This document shows, piece by piece, positions 53,429 to 64,000 of a stretch of 64,000 bases of DNA. Within the stretch, counting starts at the first letter, position 1; each line of letters begins with the position of its first letter. Origin of the DNA: Cordylochernes scorpioides. Taxonomy: Eukaryota > Arthropoda > Arachnida > Pseudoscorpiones > Chernetidae. The translations under genes were made by a program, and so were the position numbers. Under the pieces are notes generated by a model. It saw only the letters and a list, made by a program, of their open reading frames with translations. It was not told where the DNA came from and searched no databases. The stretch is from contig CP092865.1 in assembly GCA_030710605.1 (NCBI GenBank), positions 28,862,190 to 28,926,189 of the forward strand, in the 5' to 3' direction.

Positions 53429-53586
53429 TACTCCCACCTGTTTTTCTCTAGGCACACAGAAAAACAATAATAATCGTCCAATCGGTTGGGTATACAAACG
53501 GTTCTTCCCGATCTAGTCTGTATTTTTGCAGTTTTGTTTCTTTCCGCACAGATTTCTTCTTCATTCAGGTCTTTATACCTGGAAGG

Positions 53587-53812
53587 TCAAAATTCTTCGG
53601 AGAGTTTTAACCAGGAAGGGCCCTCCCACCATCTAGACTGTATCAGTCGGGAGAGGCTGCATCCTCTGGAGGGTAAATCAGCTGGATTGCACTCGCTAGG
53701 AACATATCTCCAATTTCCAGGATTACTAAGTCTGCATATCTCCTTCACGCGATTCCCGACAAAGGTACCCAACTGGTTATCGCGCTTTATTCAAACTTTT
53801 TGCAATCGAATT
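53587..53812 (-). pseudogene. BEL/Pao remnant between RNase H and integrase
   Basis: [19 protein letters not shown] and WWEGPSWL are typical of BEL/Pao pol just before the integrase. The frame follows the deletion junction near 53812 and ends before the LTR. Confidence 0.8.
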
Positions 53813-56797
53813 TTAGGCTTTTATTAATATTGGGTTCAGAAATCCAATAGGGTCATATATCTGAGCTGAGCAGGACAGGATACTCCTTTTGGTTATCTTG
53901 GGGGGTATGGCAACGGAAATTTCACATGACAGACAATCTTTCCCTTTATCCCAATATATACCAAGCACTTTAGATATCTCTGCTCTTTCAAAGGGGTAAG
54001 TATGGGAGGCCACGTCCAGGCTATGCTCCCAACGGCTTAGCTCCATCCGAGCATTATCCATGATGGAGGTTGCGGTCAATTTGAGATCTTGTAACACTTC
54101 AAAAGAGTTCACGCTTGTGACTAAATTGTCCACATAAAAGGATTTCTGCAACCTCTGAGCTAACGGTTTATGTTCAGGTCGAACATTAGACAGGTGGTAT
54201 TCGATTACTGCCCCCAAAATGAAAAGACTACAGTTAACACCGAAAACGACACGTCTATGTCGGAATACTTCTGTCTTTTCTCCATTTTGGGAATACCACA
54301 GAAAACGCAGGTAATCTCTGTCCCTTTCATTCACCTCAATCTGCAGAAACGCTTTCTTAATGTCTGCCACGACTCCAAACTTGCCATTTCTAAACCTCAT
54401 CATAAGGTTGGGAATCATCTCTATGAGGTTAGGTGCTTTTTCAAGACAGTCATTTAAAGATGGGGATCTATAGACCTTGCTAAAAGCATCAAAGACAGGC
54501 CTGATAGGCGTAGTCCCACTGGAGAGTTTCACCACCTGACGATGAGGCAGGTAGAAGGCCTCAGCGTCGTGTTGTTCAGCTGGGACTTTCTCAATTATCC
54601 CATCATCCAACCAGCCTCGGAAAATATCATCATAGTCCTCATAAAGATTCAAAGAGATTAATTTCTTAGTCGTCTGTTCTAATCTCTTCATAGCAACCTC
54701 CCTGTTGTCCGCGATTTTAGCTTTATCTACAGGCCACGGGAGGGAAACAACATATCTTCCTGAAACAGAATGTTGGACTGTTTTTAGAAAATGTCGACGC
54801 GCCAATGCGTCTCTCTGATCTCTCTGTTTACCTTCAATAGAATCCATAATGCCAAGAACATCTAGATTCCACAGATTGGTTATACCGCTCTCCGAAATTG
54901 TCATCGTTGTAACATGATGATCGAGTGAAACGTCACTACCTTGCTGACATTCTCCCATTAAAGTCCATCCAAAACGTGTCTGCGACGCAGTCAAGCCATT
55001 TGACAACACACAAGATTTCATCATGAAAATAGATCCCAACACATCGCATCCTAGAAGTATTTCAATTTCCATATCATCCTTTCCAATATCAGGAACCCAG
55101 ATTCTGCGGGCTTTGAGTTCTTTTAACCATGGCCCGCGGCTCAATCTTGGTAGGTTACCACAGAATTTTTGTTGGTCAAGAAGCTTCGCTACCATCTTAA
55201 AATTCCCCGATGCATGACCCAAATTGACTCTGTATTCTTGGTGGACACTTTCACTAGTATGAACTCCAAACACCACATGTTTAAGTGATTCCTGGCCGAT
55301 GGGAGATAGTCCGAGATCCTGGGCAGTTTTAGACAAAATATAGGATCGTTGGGAACCTGTGTCAAGGAGTGCACGCACTACTTTCGCCGAAGTCGCACCT
55401 TCGACCTTAATCTTCAGAGTCTGTAGCAAAATCAGAGACGAAGCGCTAAGACCGGAGAATGAAACTCCGTTTTCTACAGTAGGAGAAACGTCACAGTCTT
55501 CCACCTGTTCCTTGTCTTCGTCCGCTGAATCTCGTCCAGGAGCATTAAGAGGGCATAAAATATCAAGGTGCTTCTTCTTACATCGAATACATTCAGTTAT
55601 GCGCCTTCTACAATTAGAAGAGATATGACCTGGTTGGAGGCAGGAGAAACAACATTTAGCGTTTTTAATACGCTCTCTTCTTTCTTTAATGCTCATTCTG
55701 CGCGCAGCAAGATATTCTGTGTTTTTATGATCTTTATTACAAAAGATGCAAATCTGGGAACGTCCAGCAAAGAGTCCAGAGGCCGTAGGTATCTTAGCAG
55801 GATGTGATTGTCTGCCCATGTTTCTATCCTGTCTCAGAGATTTGAGTCCAAACTTGGTTCCAGCTAAGGCTCTGTCTTGTTCTGCTGCAGCTTCCTTTTG
55901 GAGAAACTCCATAATTAGGTAAACTCTAGTTTGAGTCGAATCATTAGCATCAATCTTGACATAATGGAGGGGGCTTCTTTGCCAAGCCTTCATGAGTTCC
56001 TCTGAGAGACATGCCTCAATCATTGGAAATATAAATACAGACATCTGTCTGGCCTCAATCTTTAAGGATTCCAATGCTCTCAAATGAGTCACCAACTCAT
56101 CATAAAATGAAGTCACCTTCAACTGTTGTTTGGAGGAGCAATCGATCATAAGGCGGATAAGGTCCCTGACATAGACTTGTTGCAACAGTTCAGGCCTTCC
56201 AAATCTTTCTGTCAAAGTTTCTATAACTTTGGGGTAATTCTCGGCAGTCAGGGGGTAACTATCAACCAGTTTACTAGCTCTGGTTCCCGGCGACATAGAC
56301 TGCACAAGATATTGAAACTTGTTGCTGTCTTCTAAAGTGGGTTCGACATGTATCTTGTTGAACTGTGCCCACCATCCCAACCAATCTTTTATTTCTCCTG
56401 TAAACTTCTTTAATTATATCTTGGGTATTTTTACAGTTCTATGGTGTGAGCTAGAAGCGAAGCTCACTTCACTGGTCGTGGGACTGGATGCAGTGATCCC
56501 GGGTTCAACAAGAGCGAGACATTTTTTATATATCCTCTTATATCTCTGGGTATATTGCAAGGCTTCCTCATCGTCTTGCTCTAGTTCCTCTTCGCTAACG
56601 TCTGAAGTTAGCATGAAGTCTCTTATCTTGCTTTGGATCACAAGAAGCTCACTGTGAGTTTCTTCAATGATCTATCTATTATATTCAATGTCCTCTATAG
56701 GTATCGGTGGAGTACCTCACAGAAACTCTTCTGTCGTCTTCAAAATGCGAGTTAGTCGCTTTCTAAGTAAATTTCTATGCTTTTTTAAAATTTCCAT
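53813..56797 (-). pseudogene. BEL/Pao gag-pol, three stops, RNase H and integrase deleted
   Basis: One frame from ATG 56797 with TGA after EEFL, TAG after EYNR and TAA at 56416-56414, then open for 855 codons. Gag (DUF1759-like: LVDSYPLTAENYPKVIETL, ERFGRPELLQQVYV) leads to zinc knuckles (CCFSCLQPGHISSNC, CIRCKKKHLDILC). The DUF1758-type protease has ALLDTGSQRSYI. Reverse transcriptase follows (PIRPVFDAFSK, VVADIKKAFLQIEV), but the active site reads YVDN where the family has YVDD. The A17-like segment (QIYDPIGFLNP) closes it. The stops fit C-to-T changes. It cannot encode an active polymerase. Confidence 0.92.
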
Positions 56798-56921
56798 TTT
56801 TCAAAAAACACTATAAACAGAAGGTAAAACAAAAGGTACTTATCTTGAGCCTTGACTTGTACTCCGCCGTTAATCCACTTGATCTTGCCTTGTCAGAATC
56901 CCACCCGCGGGGACGCCACTT

Positions 56922-57230
56922 TGTGAAGAAATGTCGGGTAATCGGTTCACAAAACACTGAAGCGAGTTCGGTAGAAGAATTCGCTGTGATGATTCTTTTG
57001 TGGGCTGTTGCAAGGATTTAAATAAGATCACTGAATAGCAGAAAGGAAAGGGTAAAAGTCTCCTTCTAACTAACTTTATTTAATACGTCTTAAGAGGACA
57101 GAGGAAAACACCCAACTGGTCGGTAGCAGACCAAGCCGAGTTCTAGTCCTTTGTTGGCGGCTGGCGCCGCCGGGGTTTGTTTGTTTACAGTCGTCACCCG
57201 AGCCGTCTGGACGGCGTCCATTATTCCACA
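56922..57230 (-). repeat. 5' LTR of BEL/Pao element
   Basis: 309 bp. Contains a GGCGCCGCCGGGG-rich part on the plus strand near 57165. Confidence 0.95.
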
Positions 57231-57235
57231 TGCGG

Positions 57236-58920
57236 CGAAATAATGTTTGAATAGATTATCTTCAATAGTTATAAACGTAAATTGAAAATGGATATTTCAC
57301 ATAGTTGACAAATATTTCAAAACGTTTTTGACTAAGGTAAATATTGTTAAAAGCATGCATGTATAAGGTATATGAAATAATTATAAACACAATACGTGTT
57401 GTATAAATTTATTCCACATTCCAAAATCTTATAATGCGCTTTAAAAATAAATAAGCAAATGTATTGGTGAAAATTAAATAAAGAATATTAGAGAGAGATA
57501 ACCCCTTAATTCTATATACAAGATATTCGATAAAAGGCATTTTATCAGTATATTTAATTAATTATTCAACTAACTATATAATTTTATTAGCATATATATA
57601 TTTAACAAAATATTTCCACTATATAAAAAAAAATCAAGGAATTATACACATTTAAAAAATCTTAGTTTTTTTTTTTTAAATTAATACTTTATTGAAAACT
57701 TTTAATAAAACAAAAAATAACATTTTTAATTAATTGACAATAAAAATTTGTTTTTAGATTTAAAAATAACATGTATTACACTATTAGAAGTGAAAAATAT
57801 ATGAAAGCACATTTTAAATACATTAAATTTAATTGAATTTCCTTTCATAGGGGGGTATAAATATCTTATACAAATATAATAAAATAAAATGTTCTGCACT
57901 TTTGAAACTTAAACATTAAATATCTTTTTTTTTTTAATATATAAAAATGTAATATTGCGGGAAGAGGGTGTTTATTAACCAAAAAAATAAAAATAGATAC
58001 CTCTTTCTTTAAAAATGAATTATAATATAAAATGTAGATGCCACACAGAAAAATATAGCAAAATAGCTGTTTTCTTTTGAATAAATATTTCAATAATTTA
58101 GGTTTAGCTAAAAAACGAGAATATATTTAGGGAAATAGAAAAACTATTATATAAGAAAAAATAATGTTTTATATATAAATGTAAATAAATTTTGGTAACT
58201 TTAAAAAGGAATAAAAAAATCTTCTGTGAATTAATTATTAATGTTATAGCTATATACTATACATTCACACGTATATATGTAGAGAGAAATAGCTAAATAT
58301 TTTTATATCAATATGATTTACTCTAAATATATATAAATTATATATAATAGCCCTATATATACGTATATATATATATATTTAATATTATGATTTATTATGG
58401 TATGTTTAATTATATATATATATGTAGAGAGAGAGGTTTTGATTGACTTTTGATAATTGATGGATTTTTTTTTTGAAAATAAATACTCATTATTATTTTA
58501 TTATTGCCCTATATTTTAAGCATAATAATAATTTTATAATTTGAGAATGAATCTCCTTAGTATAAGTTTATGTAAAATAATAGCTATCAAATTTTAAGTT
58601 AATTTACGAGTTTTTAATACACTGAAATGTTTTTGTCATATTTGGAAATGGAACTAAAAATAACTTATCAACAAATATGAATAAAATGACTTTTTAATGC
58701 TTTCAAATATAAAATAAAAATACTATAAAATTAAATTTATTAAAATTAATAAGTTAGTGATAAGCGCGCAAAAATTGGACATTTTCTTGTTATCACAGGC
58801 CTAAATACTATTCTTTTAAAAATAAATTGGGCACTCTTTGGCACACGTATGTAACACACAGATAATGTATAAAGAAATTCAATATGATCAAATATATGTG
58901 TTCTCCAGAAAGGTAATGGA
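57236..58920. other. AT-rich intergenic region downstream of the GPCR
   Basis: Extremely AT-rich with ATAT runs (58350-58435). No gene or repeat family recognised. On the minus strand it should hold the GPCR 3' UTR; TTTATT (complement of AATAAA) occurs at 58736-58741 among other places. Confidence 0.5.
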
Positions 58921-60069
58921 TTATCTATTGTGAAGAACTATTGAGATTGACGAATCAACATCATATTCGTTTGATCTGCAGAAAATACGTTTCAAATTCT
59001 TTTTGACCGCTCTGTTGAAGCATGTGAAAGACAAGAAAATGAACATTCCATGAAAGGTCGTAAAAATCACATAGAGATACCAGAACACTTTCATTTGTGA
59101 ATAAGAAGCTATAATTCCAAATACCCAAGCAAATCCCATAATCAAAGCCAATCTTAAATAAACAGCAACCTCATTTTTCAAAGAAATATCTCGTTTATCA
59201 GTAGTTTTCATTTTCTTAAAGAAAATTATAGAAATACTGGCAATAAAGCATGCGAAGTTAATTACAAGAACAATCATGATAGGTACACCAAAGAGATAAA
59301 GAAGTGCAGTTTTATTTTGGAACCAGCAAAGAGGAGTTGCAAATTCAGGTTTCAAGTAAGCAGGACCAAGATCTGTATAGTTGAAAATAACAGCAGCAAG
59401 AGAAATTGCCAAAGCCCCAGCCCAAGCATAGAACGAATATGCAATGTACCTCTGTTTCAAAGTTGTAGAGGAATAATACTTCAACGAGATTAGAGTACGC
59501 AGGACATCAACAGAAATTACATTCGACCAGAAGAACGATGCTAAATAGAAGTAATGCATCAGCACTGCAATTACATGGCAAGCCGAAGGACTTTTTTCAT
59601 AGGAATCAATACAGAGGAATAAGGAATAAGCGATGATAAGGCAAAAACAAAGAGATGTGAGATTACATACTTGAAACGTTCTCATTTCTCTTATCATGAT
59701 AAAAAGAATCATGTGAATACATAAACATGCAATTGAGATTGAGATACCAATGGTCGTGGTGTACTTCATGAAATCATCCGTGGAGTCCTCTTCGTAGATT
59801 TCTTCGTATACATCCTCGATAGAGTAGTTGGCACAGACAAGAAGCTTATCTCCGGAAAGGATGTAGTGTTGGTAAATTTGGTTGTAGGCCTCGACGTAAG
59901 CTGTCTTGTTGGGGAACAGGATATATTCTCCTGGGTTGAGGGAAATCATAGGGCAGGTCCAGGGGTCCGTGGTGGTCGGTTCAGTGGTGTTGTCTGGACT
60001 CGGAAGTCCATGGGCCAGGCAGCATAGCGCCAGGAGCATGAGGCATGATGCTTGCCGGATTCCCTTCAT
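58921..60069 (-). CDS. Methuselah-like family B G-protein-coupled receptor, 382 aa
   Basis: The only host gene recognised. ATG at 60069 starts a signal peptide (MKGIRQASCLMLLALCC, ending about residue 22). A short ectodomain of about 80 residues has N-glycosylation sites NTT, NKT and NYS, a few cysteines and an acidic stretch. Seven hydrophobic segments follow at roughly 102-125, 130-152, 165-190, 208-228, 252-277, 300-320 and 325-348. LCWFQNKTALLYLFGVPIMI and LALIMGFAWVFGI are typical of the Methuselah/secretin-like fold. The tail is short and basic. The ectodomain is much shorter than in Drosophila Methuselah. The coding region is one exon; TTGCAG just upstream of the ATG (60078-60073) could be a splice acceptor after a 5' UTR intron. 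The ligand is unknown. A shift in base composition from the flanks supports a real gene. Confidence 0.85.
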   Translation of the reverse strand: MKGIRQASCLMLLALCCLAHGLPSPDNTTEPTTTDPWTCPMISLNPGEYILFPNKTAYVEAYNQIYQHYILSGDKLLVCANYSIEDVYEEIYEEDSTDDFMKYTTTIGISISIACLCIHMILFIMIREMRTFQVCNLTSLCFCLIIAYSLFLCIDSYEKSPSACHVIAVLMHYFYLASFFWSNVISVDVLRTLISLKYYSSTTLKQRYIAYSFYAWAGALAISLAAVIFNYTDLGPAYLKPEFATPLCWFQNKTALLYLFGVPIMIVLVINFACFIASISIIFFKKMKTTDKRDISLKNEVAVYLRLALIMGFAWVFGIIASYSQMKVFWYLYVIFTTFHGMFIFLSFTCFNRAVKKNLKRIFCRSNEYDVDSSISIVLHNR

Positions 60070-61040
60070 TGACTGCAACAAGCCACACGTTCAACATCGG
60101 TATTTTTACATGATCACATTACAAGAACTTATCATACATATAAATCTAATATGGTAACCTCTTCTATAACTTTGATTGGAGCTTCGTTCAGAAAGAGCTC
60201 AGCTCGCACAGAATCTATGGACAGATCTATATATTAGGGATAATTTCAGGAATCTAAGAAGATTGGCAGCCAAGCCAAGACATTTGAACTCTATGCTACC
60301 AAGAATCGAATATGAGTGCACTTCAGCAAACATCTTAACTGGCAATGAATACGTGCAGGCAGACTGCGCTAAATTTTTAAAAGAGGACCTGATTTTCCTC
60401 CACCTCTAGCATGGAGATCAAACAAAGGATCGCCTTCTTTTCAACTGTGTGCCCAGCTTTCCATTACCAATAATTTCAGACGGCGACTCTCCTAGAAATT
60501 CCCAACCTCAACAGGGCATTACTGGAAAATATTCTAAGAAATAAATCTGCCTTACATAATATCTTGGACTTTCACCGCTATTTTAAATAAAGCCCCAAAG
60601 TACTTAAGTATGTAGGACAACTCGGGTACTTGGCAAACATACCTAATTCCATGATGTATAGTATATGCATAGGAAGTATATTTAATACAGTACAAAGGAA
60701 GTAGTTTTAATATTTATGGACCGTTGACTGGAACAAGGGGCCGGCTACAGGAAGCTCTGGAAGTGGGTCAGAGGAACTTACAGTACATTACATTCTCCCG
60801 TTATTTATTTATTTGGGTAAACTCACGGAAGTACACACTGGAGCTCAGAGATTAGAAAACTCCTCAGTACTTCCTCATCAAATATATGTTTTTAATACTG
60901 TCTATTCTGAAGGACTGCTGTAAAATCTATGGATTGGATTGAAAGTCAAACAGAAGAAGTGAAATATAAAATATTTAGTTACCATTTCATTAAATGTGAA
61001 ACTAGAAACAATTTAGTACAATTAGCACTATTTTTTCCAA
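60070..61040. other. Region upstream of the GPCR without supported genes
   Basis: A plus-strand frame at 60176-60409 has no known domain; it might be LINE coding belonging with 61050-61330, since both are on the same strand. The GPCR promoter should lie here; no clear core element seen. Confidence 0.4.
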
Positions 61041-61049
61041 ACTGAATTC

Positions 61050-61420
61050 CTACATAGTTCCATTAAAATTTTATAGTTACTCAATTTGTCATATCACCCA
61101 GAAAATTCCAGAAATACTTACATAAAATAGGTCTATCAGAAACACCAAATTGTTCCTGCGGAGAAACTGAACAAACTGCTCTTCACCTTATCTATGACTG
61201 TCCGAACTTTACAGAAGTGAGACATCGATTGTTCCCTGAGCTAAATGATTTAACTCTCTTACATCAGCCACTTTGTCTATATAAATTTTATAAACTCTGT
61301 CGATTAATACATGTAAATTTGTAAATATTTAATTCTAAGTTTTAATTTGTTTGTTGTTTTGTTTCCTCTGTAATAGGCGCAAATATTTCAACATTGGTTG
61401 ATTAATAAATAAAAAAGAAA
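61050..61420 (+). pseudogene. LINE ORF2 C-terminus and 3' UTR
   Basis: Near 61128 the frame reads IGLSETPNCSCGETEQTALH then LIYDCPNF and LCRLIHVNL, ending about 61324. CxCGxEx5HLxxxCPxF is the non-LTR polymerase end. The 3' UTR has GGCGCAAATATTTC and TAATAAATAAA. Confidence 0.75.
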
Positions 61421-61631
61421 CAATTAAGTTATATTTTTCCTACTAAAACCGGTATACTATTGTAATTGGCTGTTTTATTCATATTTGAAGAATTGTTTTT
61501 AATTATATTGGAACATATATGGAAATACGTTTTGAAACATTATAATTATATGCAAATATATTACATCGAGCGTTGTTTTCTTCTGAAAATAGTTCACAAA
61601 AACCCTAAGAGATATTATGTAAATATATAAC

Positions 61632-61935
61632 AAACAACAACAAAAAGCTTTATTAAGACCTTTCAGTCTTATACAGATTCTCCGAGTAGAAATGTAGAGG
61701 TACATGCAGGAAGAACAATAATATTACCAGTAATTAGAAATGTTATTATTATTATTTTTAAGATAATCACATTTAATAGTATAATATTAAATTTATATAC
61801 AGGAAAACTTAATTAAGACAATCAAGTTAATAAATAGATCAGTCTGGGTAAATTGGAGGGAAAGAAATTTCTTATACCTGGATTTATCCCGGAGTCTCTA
61901 CAAGTGAAAAAAGAGCAAAAGCTTTAATTATATGT
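61632..61935 (-). mobile_element. Retroposon with 290-bp body and hairpin tail
   Basis: Colinear with 12722-13010. Minus-strand end: AAGACT, GAAA, GGTCTT, AATAAAGC, TTGTTGTTG. Confidence 0.85.
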
Positions 61936-62217
61936 TTAATATTAATAGTGAATTTATATAAGATTTTATGTAAATATGTAAAGAATTTACATACCAGATG
62001 TATCTAATATTATAAGCCATTCAGCGCTAAAAAGCAAAACTTTTCCTAGTATACACTTACTAGTATTACTCTCTGAATTGAGAAAAATATTTTATTTTTG
62101 AAAATAAAAATAGAACTAAATTATTTTCAAAGAAAAAGTTAAAAATAAAATTTTTAAATATATATATACACCTAGTAAAGCATTAATAGACCCCATTTCT
62201 GTAAGGAAAGTGGTGCA

Positions 62218-62420
62218 TTATTGCCTTATATATTGCCACGTGAAAAATTAGGAAAGACAAACTTCAGGATGACACAGCAATTTATTTAAGGAACAAGCAT
62301 ACCTTAAAATTGATAAAATACAAGATAAGCAAAAAAGGAAAGTTTACAGAGTAAATAAATATAAAAATTGATACCCTGTTAATAAAAAACAAAAATAAAT
62401 ACTGTAATACAATATTATGT
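62218..62420 (+). repeat. Interspersed repeat shared with 50500-50725
   Basis: Starts ATTGCCACGTGAAAAATTAG; includes TTTACAGAGT and CCTGTTAATAAAAAAC. Opposite orientation to the other copy. Confidence 0.6.
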
Positions 62421-62461
62421 GTAAATATATTTTACTTTTGACAAGTTTACCGCAATGTTTA

Positions 62462-62698
62462 TTTTGAACGAAAAATCGTTAATTATTTTAAAGAGAAATA
62501 ACAACTATTTCTATCCTTAGGGATGAAGTATGAAAGGATGAATTGTGAAGAGTAATGATGAACGGAAAAATAAAAGTGTCCAGGGATTATTTTTCCGTTC
62601 ATCATTACTCTTCACAATTCATCCATTCATACTTCATCCCTAAGGATAGAAATAGTCGTTATTTCTCCTTAAAATAAATTACTATTTTTCGTTCAAAA
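62462..62698. repeat. 237-bp foldback
   Basis: Arms from TTTTGAACGAAAAATCG to the complement at 62698, loop AAGTGTCCAGGGAT. Both arms contain CCTTAGGGATGAAGTATGAA or its complement. Single arms at 10510-10690 and 48300-48450. Confidence 0.92.
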
Positions 62699-62739
62699 GA
62701 AACATTTGTGGTAAAATTTGTCAAACGTCGTTTTACAAT

Positions 62740-63160
62740 CATAAGCCGCATTATATTGTATTATATTTTACTTTTAATTTGCTCTTTGTGATTTTTAGAC
62801 TTCTAAAGTTTTAAATAAGAATTTATGTCTTGAGGCTTTTACTGGGGGAGTGAATGTATGGCAGATTCCATATACCGTATCGCTGTATGGAGTTGGAATT
62901 TATATTTCGATACACTTAAATGATAGACGAATATTCAATTTATGTACAGTAATACGACTAGGCTATTTTATCAAGTAAATAACCAACAACTGTAAAATAA
63001 TGCTTCAAATTGTGACCTTGCCTCAACCCTATCGTGGCACAGATATCAAGTTCTTGTTACTTAGAGCTACATGTTTTCAGAGATTGACAAAACAGGCGAG
63101 ATCAAAGAAATATGCCTTAGTCAAAAAATAGAATGTTAACAGATAAGAAATTCTATATAA
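62740..63160. other. Stretch without recognisable features
   Basis: No gene or repeat identified. Confidence 0.45.
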
Positions 63161-63169
63161 AGCCACAAC

Positions 63170-63580
63170 TACGCATTCGTTTATCGCGATCACTGGTCAG
63201 TTCTTCTATATTGTATATGAAAAACGTTGATTCTTGTGGTTAGAGCAAAGAACAAACTGAGAGGTTCAACCGGGAAAGGTTCAAATGGAATGATCGAATT
63301 GCTAACAGCAAGATCTAATTGATGATAAGAAAGCAGAAAATTTCACAAACTACGATACAACGTTCTAATTGGAACATATTGTCCAAGATGAATATATCCT
63401 ATACTGAAACTTAAGGGCAGATTGGAGGGGTCATGTGGAAGGGTACGGCACAGAAGGGGATGGTCAGATGATGTAAAAGACGGCGTGGACAACACAAGAA
63501 CTCATCCGCAAATCCCATGATCGAACACAGTGATTTACGACTTATGCCAAAAATGACATTGACACGATGATTCAAATATA
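63170..63580 (+). pseudogene. Possible LINE ORF2 C-terminal remnant
   Basis: Frames near 63410-63560 include GRLEGSCGRVRHRRGWSDDV, HDRTQ and TTYAKNDIDTM, resembling the W.GH..R...R..G...DD and A.DR..W end of several LINE polymerases. Many stops; weak call. Confidence 0.4.
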
Positions 63581-63925
63581 TAATCATCTATATAAAAAGA
63601 TAAAACACGCGATAAAGGTTTCGAAGAAAATTATAATTATTTATTTTCATGGCAAAAGGAAGCCTTCAATAAAAAATCTAAAATTTCCTCAAGAACAAAG
63701 GTTTACATAACTGCCTTATTTCGGTCAAGTTTTCCTGATTTGCGGCCTTTGTGTACCTTTTATCTTCCAGATCGCATATGGTCCATAGAAATCGTAAAAC
63801 ACCGGTACTCCATCTATCTATCATCAACCTTCTGCCAGCTAATCTACAAGAGCTCCAATATTCCTATAAATAGATGTCCCAATCTGAGAGCTTGATTACA
63901 TATAAATTTTACAGAGATTTTCGAA

Positions 63926-63950
63926 AAAAAAAAACACACACACACACATC
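63926..63950. repeat. A-run and (CA)n microsatellite
   Basis: Poly-A followed by about eight CA units. Confidence 0.85.
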
Positions 63951-64000
63951 TTAAATTCATTTAAAAATAAAAACTACATAGGTGACTCAAACAACTTTAT

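Larger units (their letters stand above)
53120..57230 (-). mobile_element. BEL/Pao retrotransposon, internally deleted
   Basis: 309-bp LTRs (53120-53428, 56922-57230), TGTG...CACA, flanked by a 5-bp duplication TGCGG (53115-53119, 57231-57235). On the minus strand a primer-binding site TGGCGTCCCCGCGGGTGGG lies 3 nt after the 5' LTR (about 56918 downward), and a purine tract AGGTGGGAGTA (53439-53429) abuts the 3' LTR. RNase H and all of the integrase are missing, so it is not autonomous. Confidence 0.95.

Noticed and set aside
60176..60409. 77-codon plus-strand frame next to the GPCR
   Set aside because: No domain recognised and no link to the receptor; at best LINE debris.

Overview
This window is AT-rich animal nuclear DNA, almost certainly from an arthropod. 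It shows no bacterial gene organisation. It is packed with mariner/maT/Tc1, hAT, Helitron-like, BEL/Pao, Ty3, Penelope-like and LINE sequences plus tRNA-derived SINEs, and it has a single recognisable host gene, a Methuselah-type G-protein-coupled receptor. A copepod such as a sea louse, or an arachnid, would fit. That placement is inference and the species cannot be read from the sequence.

Layout. 1-6.3 kb: a dead mariner and a hAT element that landed inside a foldback repeat. 6.3-16 kb: LINE, SINE, Penelope-like and foldback debris, with one hammerhead-ribozyme-like fold. 16-19 kb: a maT-type (DD37D) element with one stop codon, then a Tc1 element with an intact transposase. 19-29 kb: foldbacks, a decayed Ty3 pol, the best hammerhead ribozyme (23184-23223, minus strand), a 376-bp tandem repeat and an 89-bp minisatellite. 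29.6-34.8 kb: a young Ty3-type LTR retrotransposon (minus strand) with almost identical 336-bp LTRs. Its gag, protease and pol frames are linked by two canonical -1 slippery heptamers. 35-43.5 kb: LINE and Penelope-like fragments and foldbacks. 43.5-46 kb: a GC palindrome and an endonuclease-domain fragment. 46.4-49.1 kb: a hammerhead-bearing repeat, then a hAT element inserted in the centre of a foldback. 49.4-52.7 kb: an inverted pair of LTR-like blocks and a Helitron-like element with a textbook 3' hairpin and CTAG end. 53.1-57.2 kb: an internally deleted BEL/Pao element. 58.9-60.1 kb: the GPCR (minus strand). 60-64 kb: LINE remnants and a 237-bp foldback.

Three themes recur. (1) Several short repeats and Penelope-like 3' ends carry hammerhead ribozyme architecture (CUGANGA, stem II, GAAA, then a short self-complementary stem III and UU cleavage site), as described for Penelope-like elements and animal retrozymes. 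(2) At least a dozen retroposed sequences share one 3' tail: a hairpin with covarying stem, then AATAAA and GTT repeats. Four of these insertions, as short as 62 bp, have 13-17-bp target duplications, so the tail alone seems to define a mobilisable end. (3) Foldback repeats are common, and two hAT elements and a LINE fragment lie inside them. Most coding sequence here is decayed. The Tc1 transposase, the Ty3 gag and protease, and the GPCR are the open frames that look intact.
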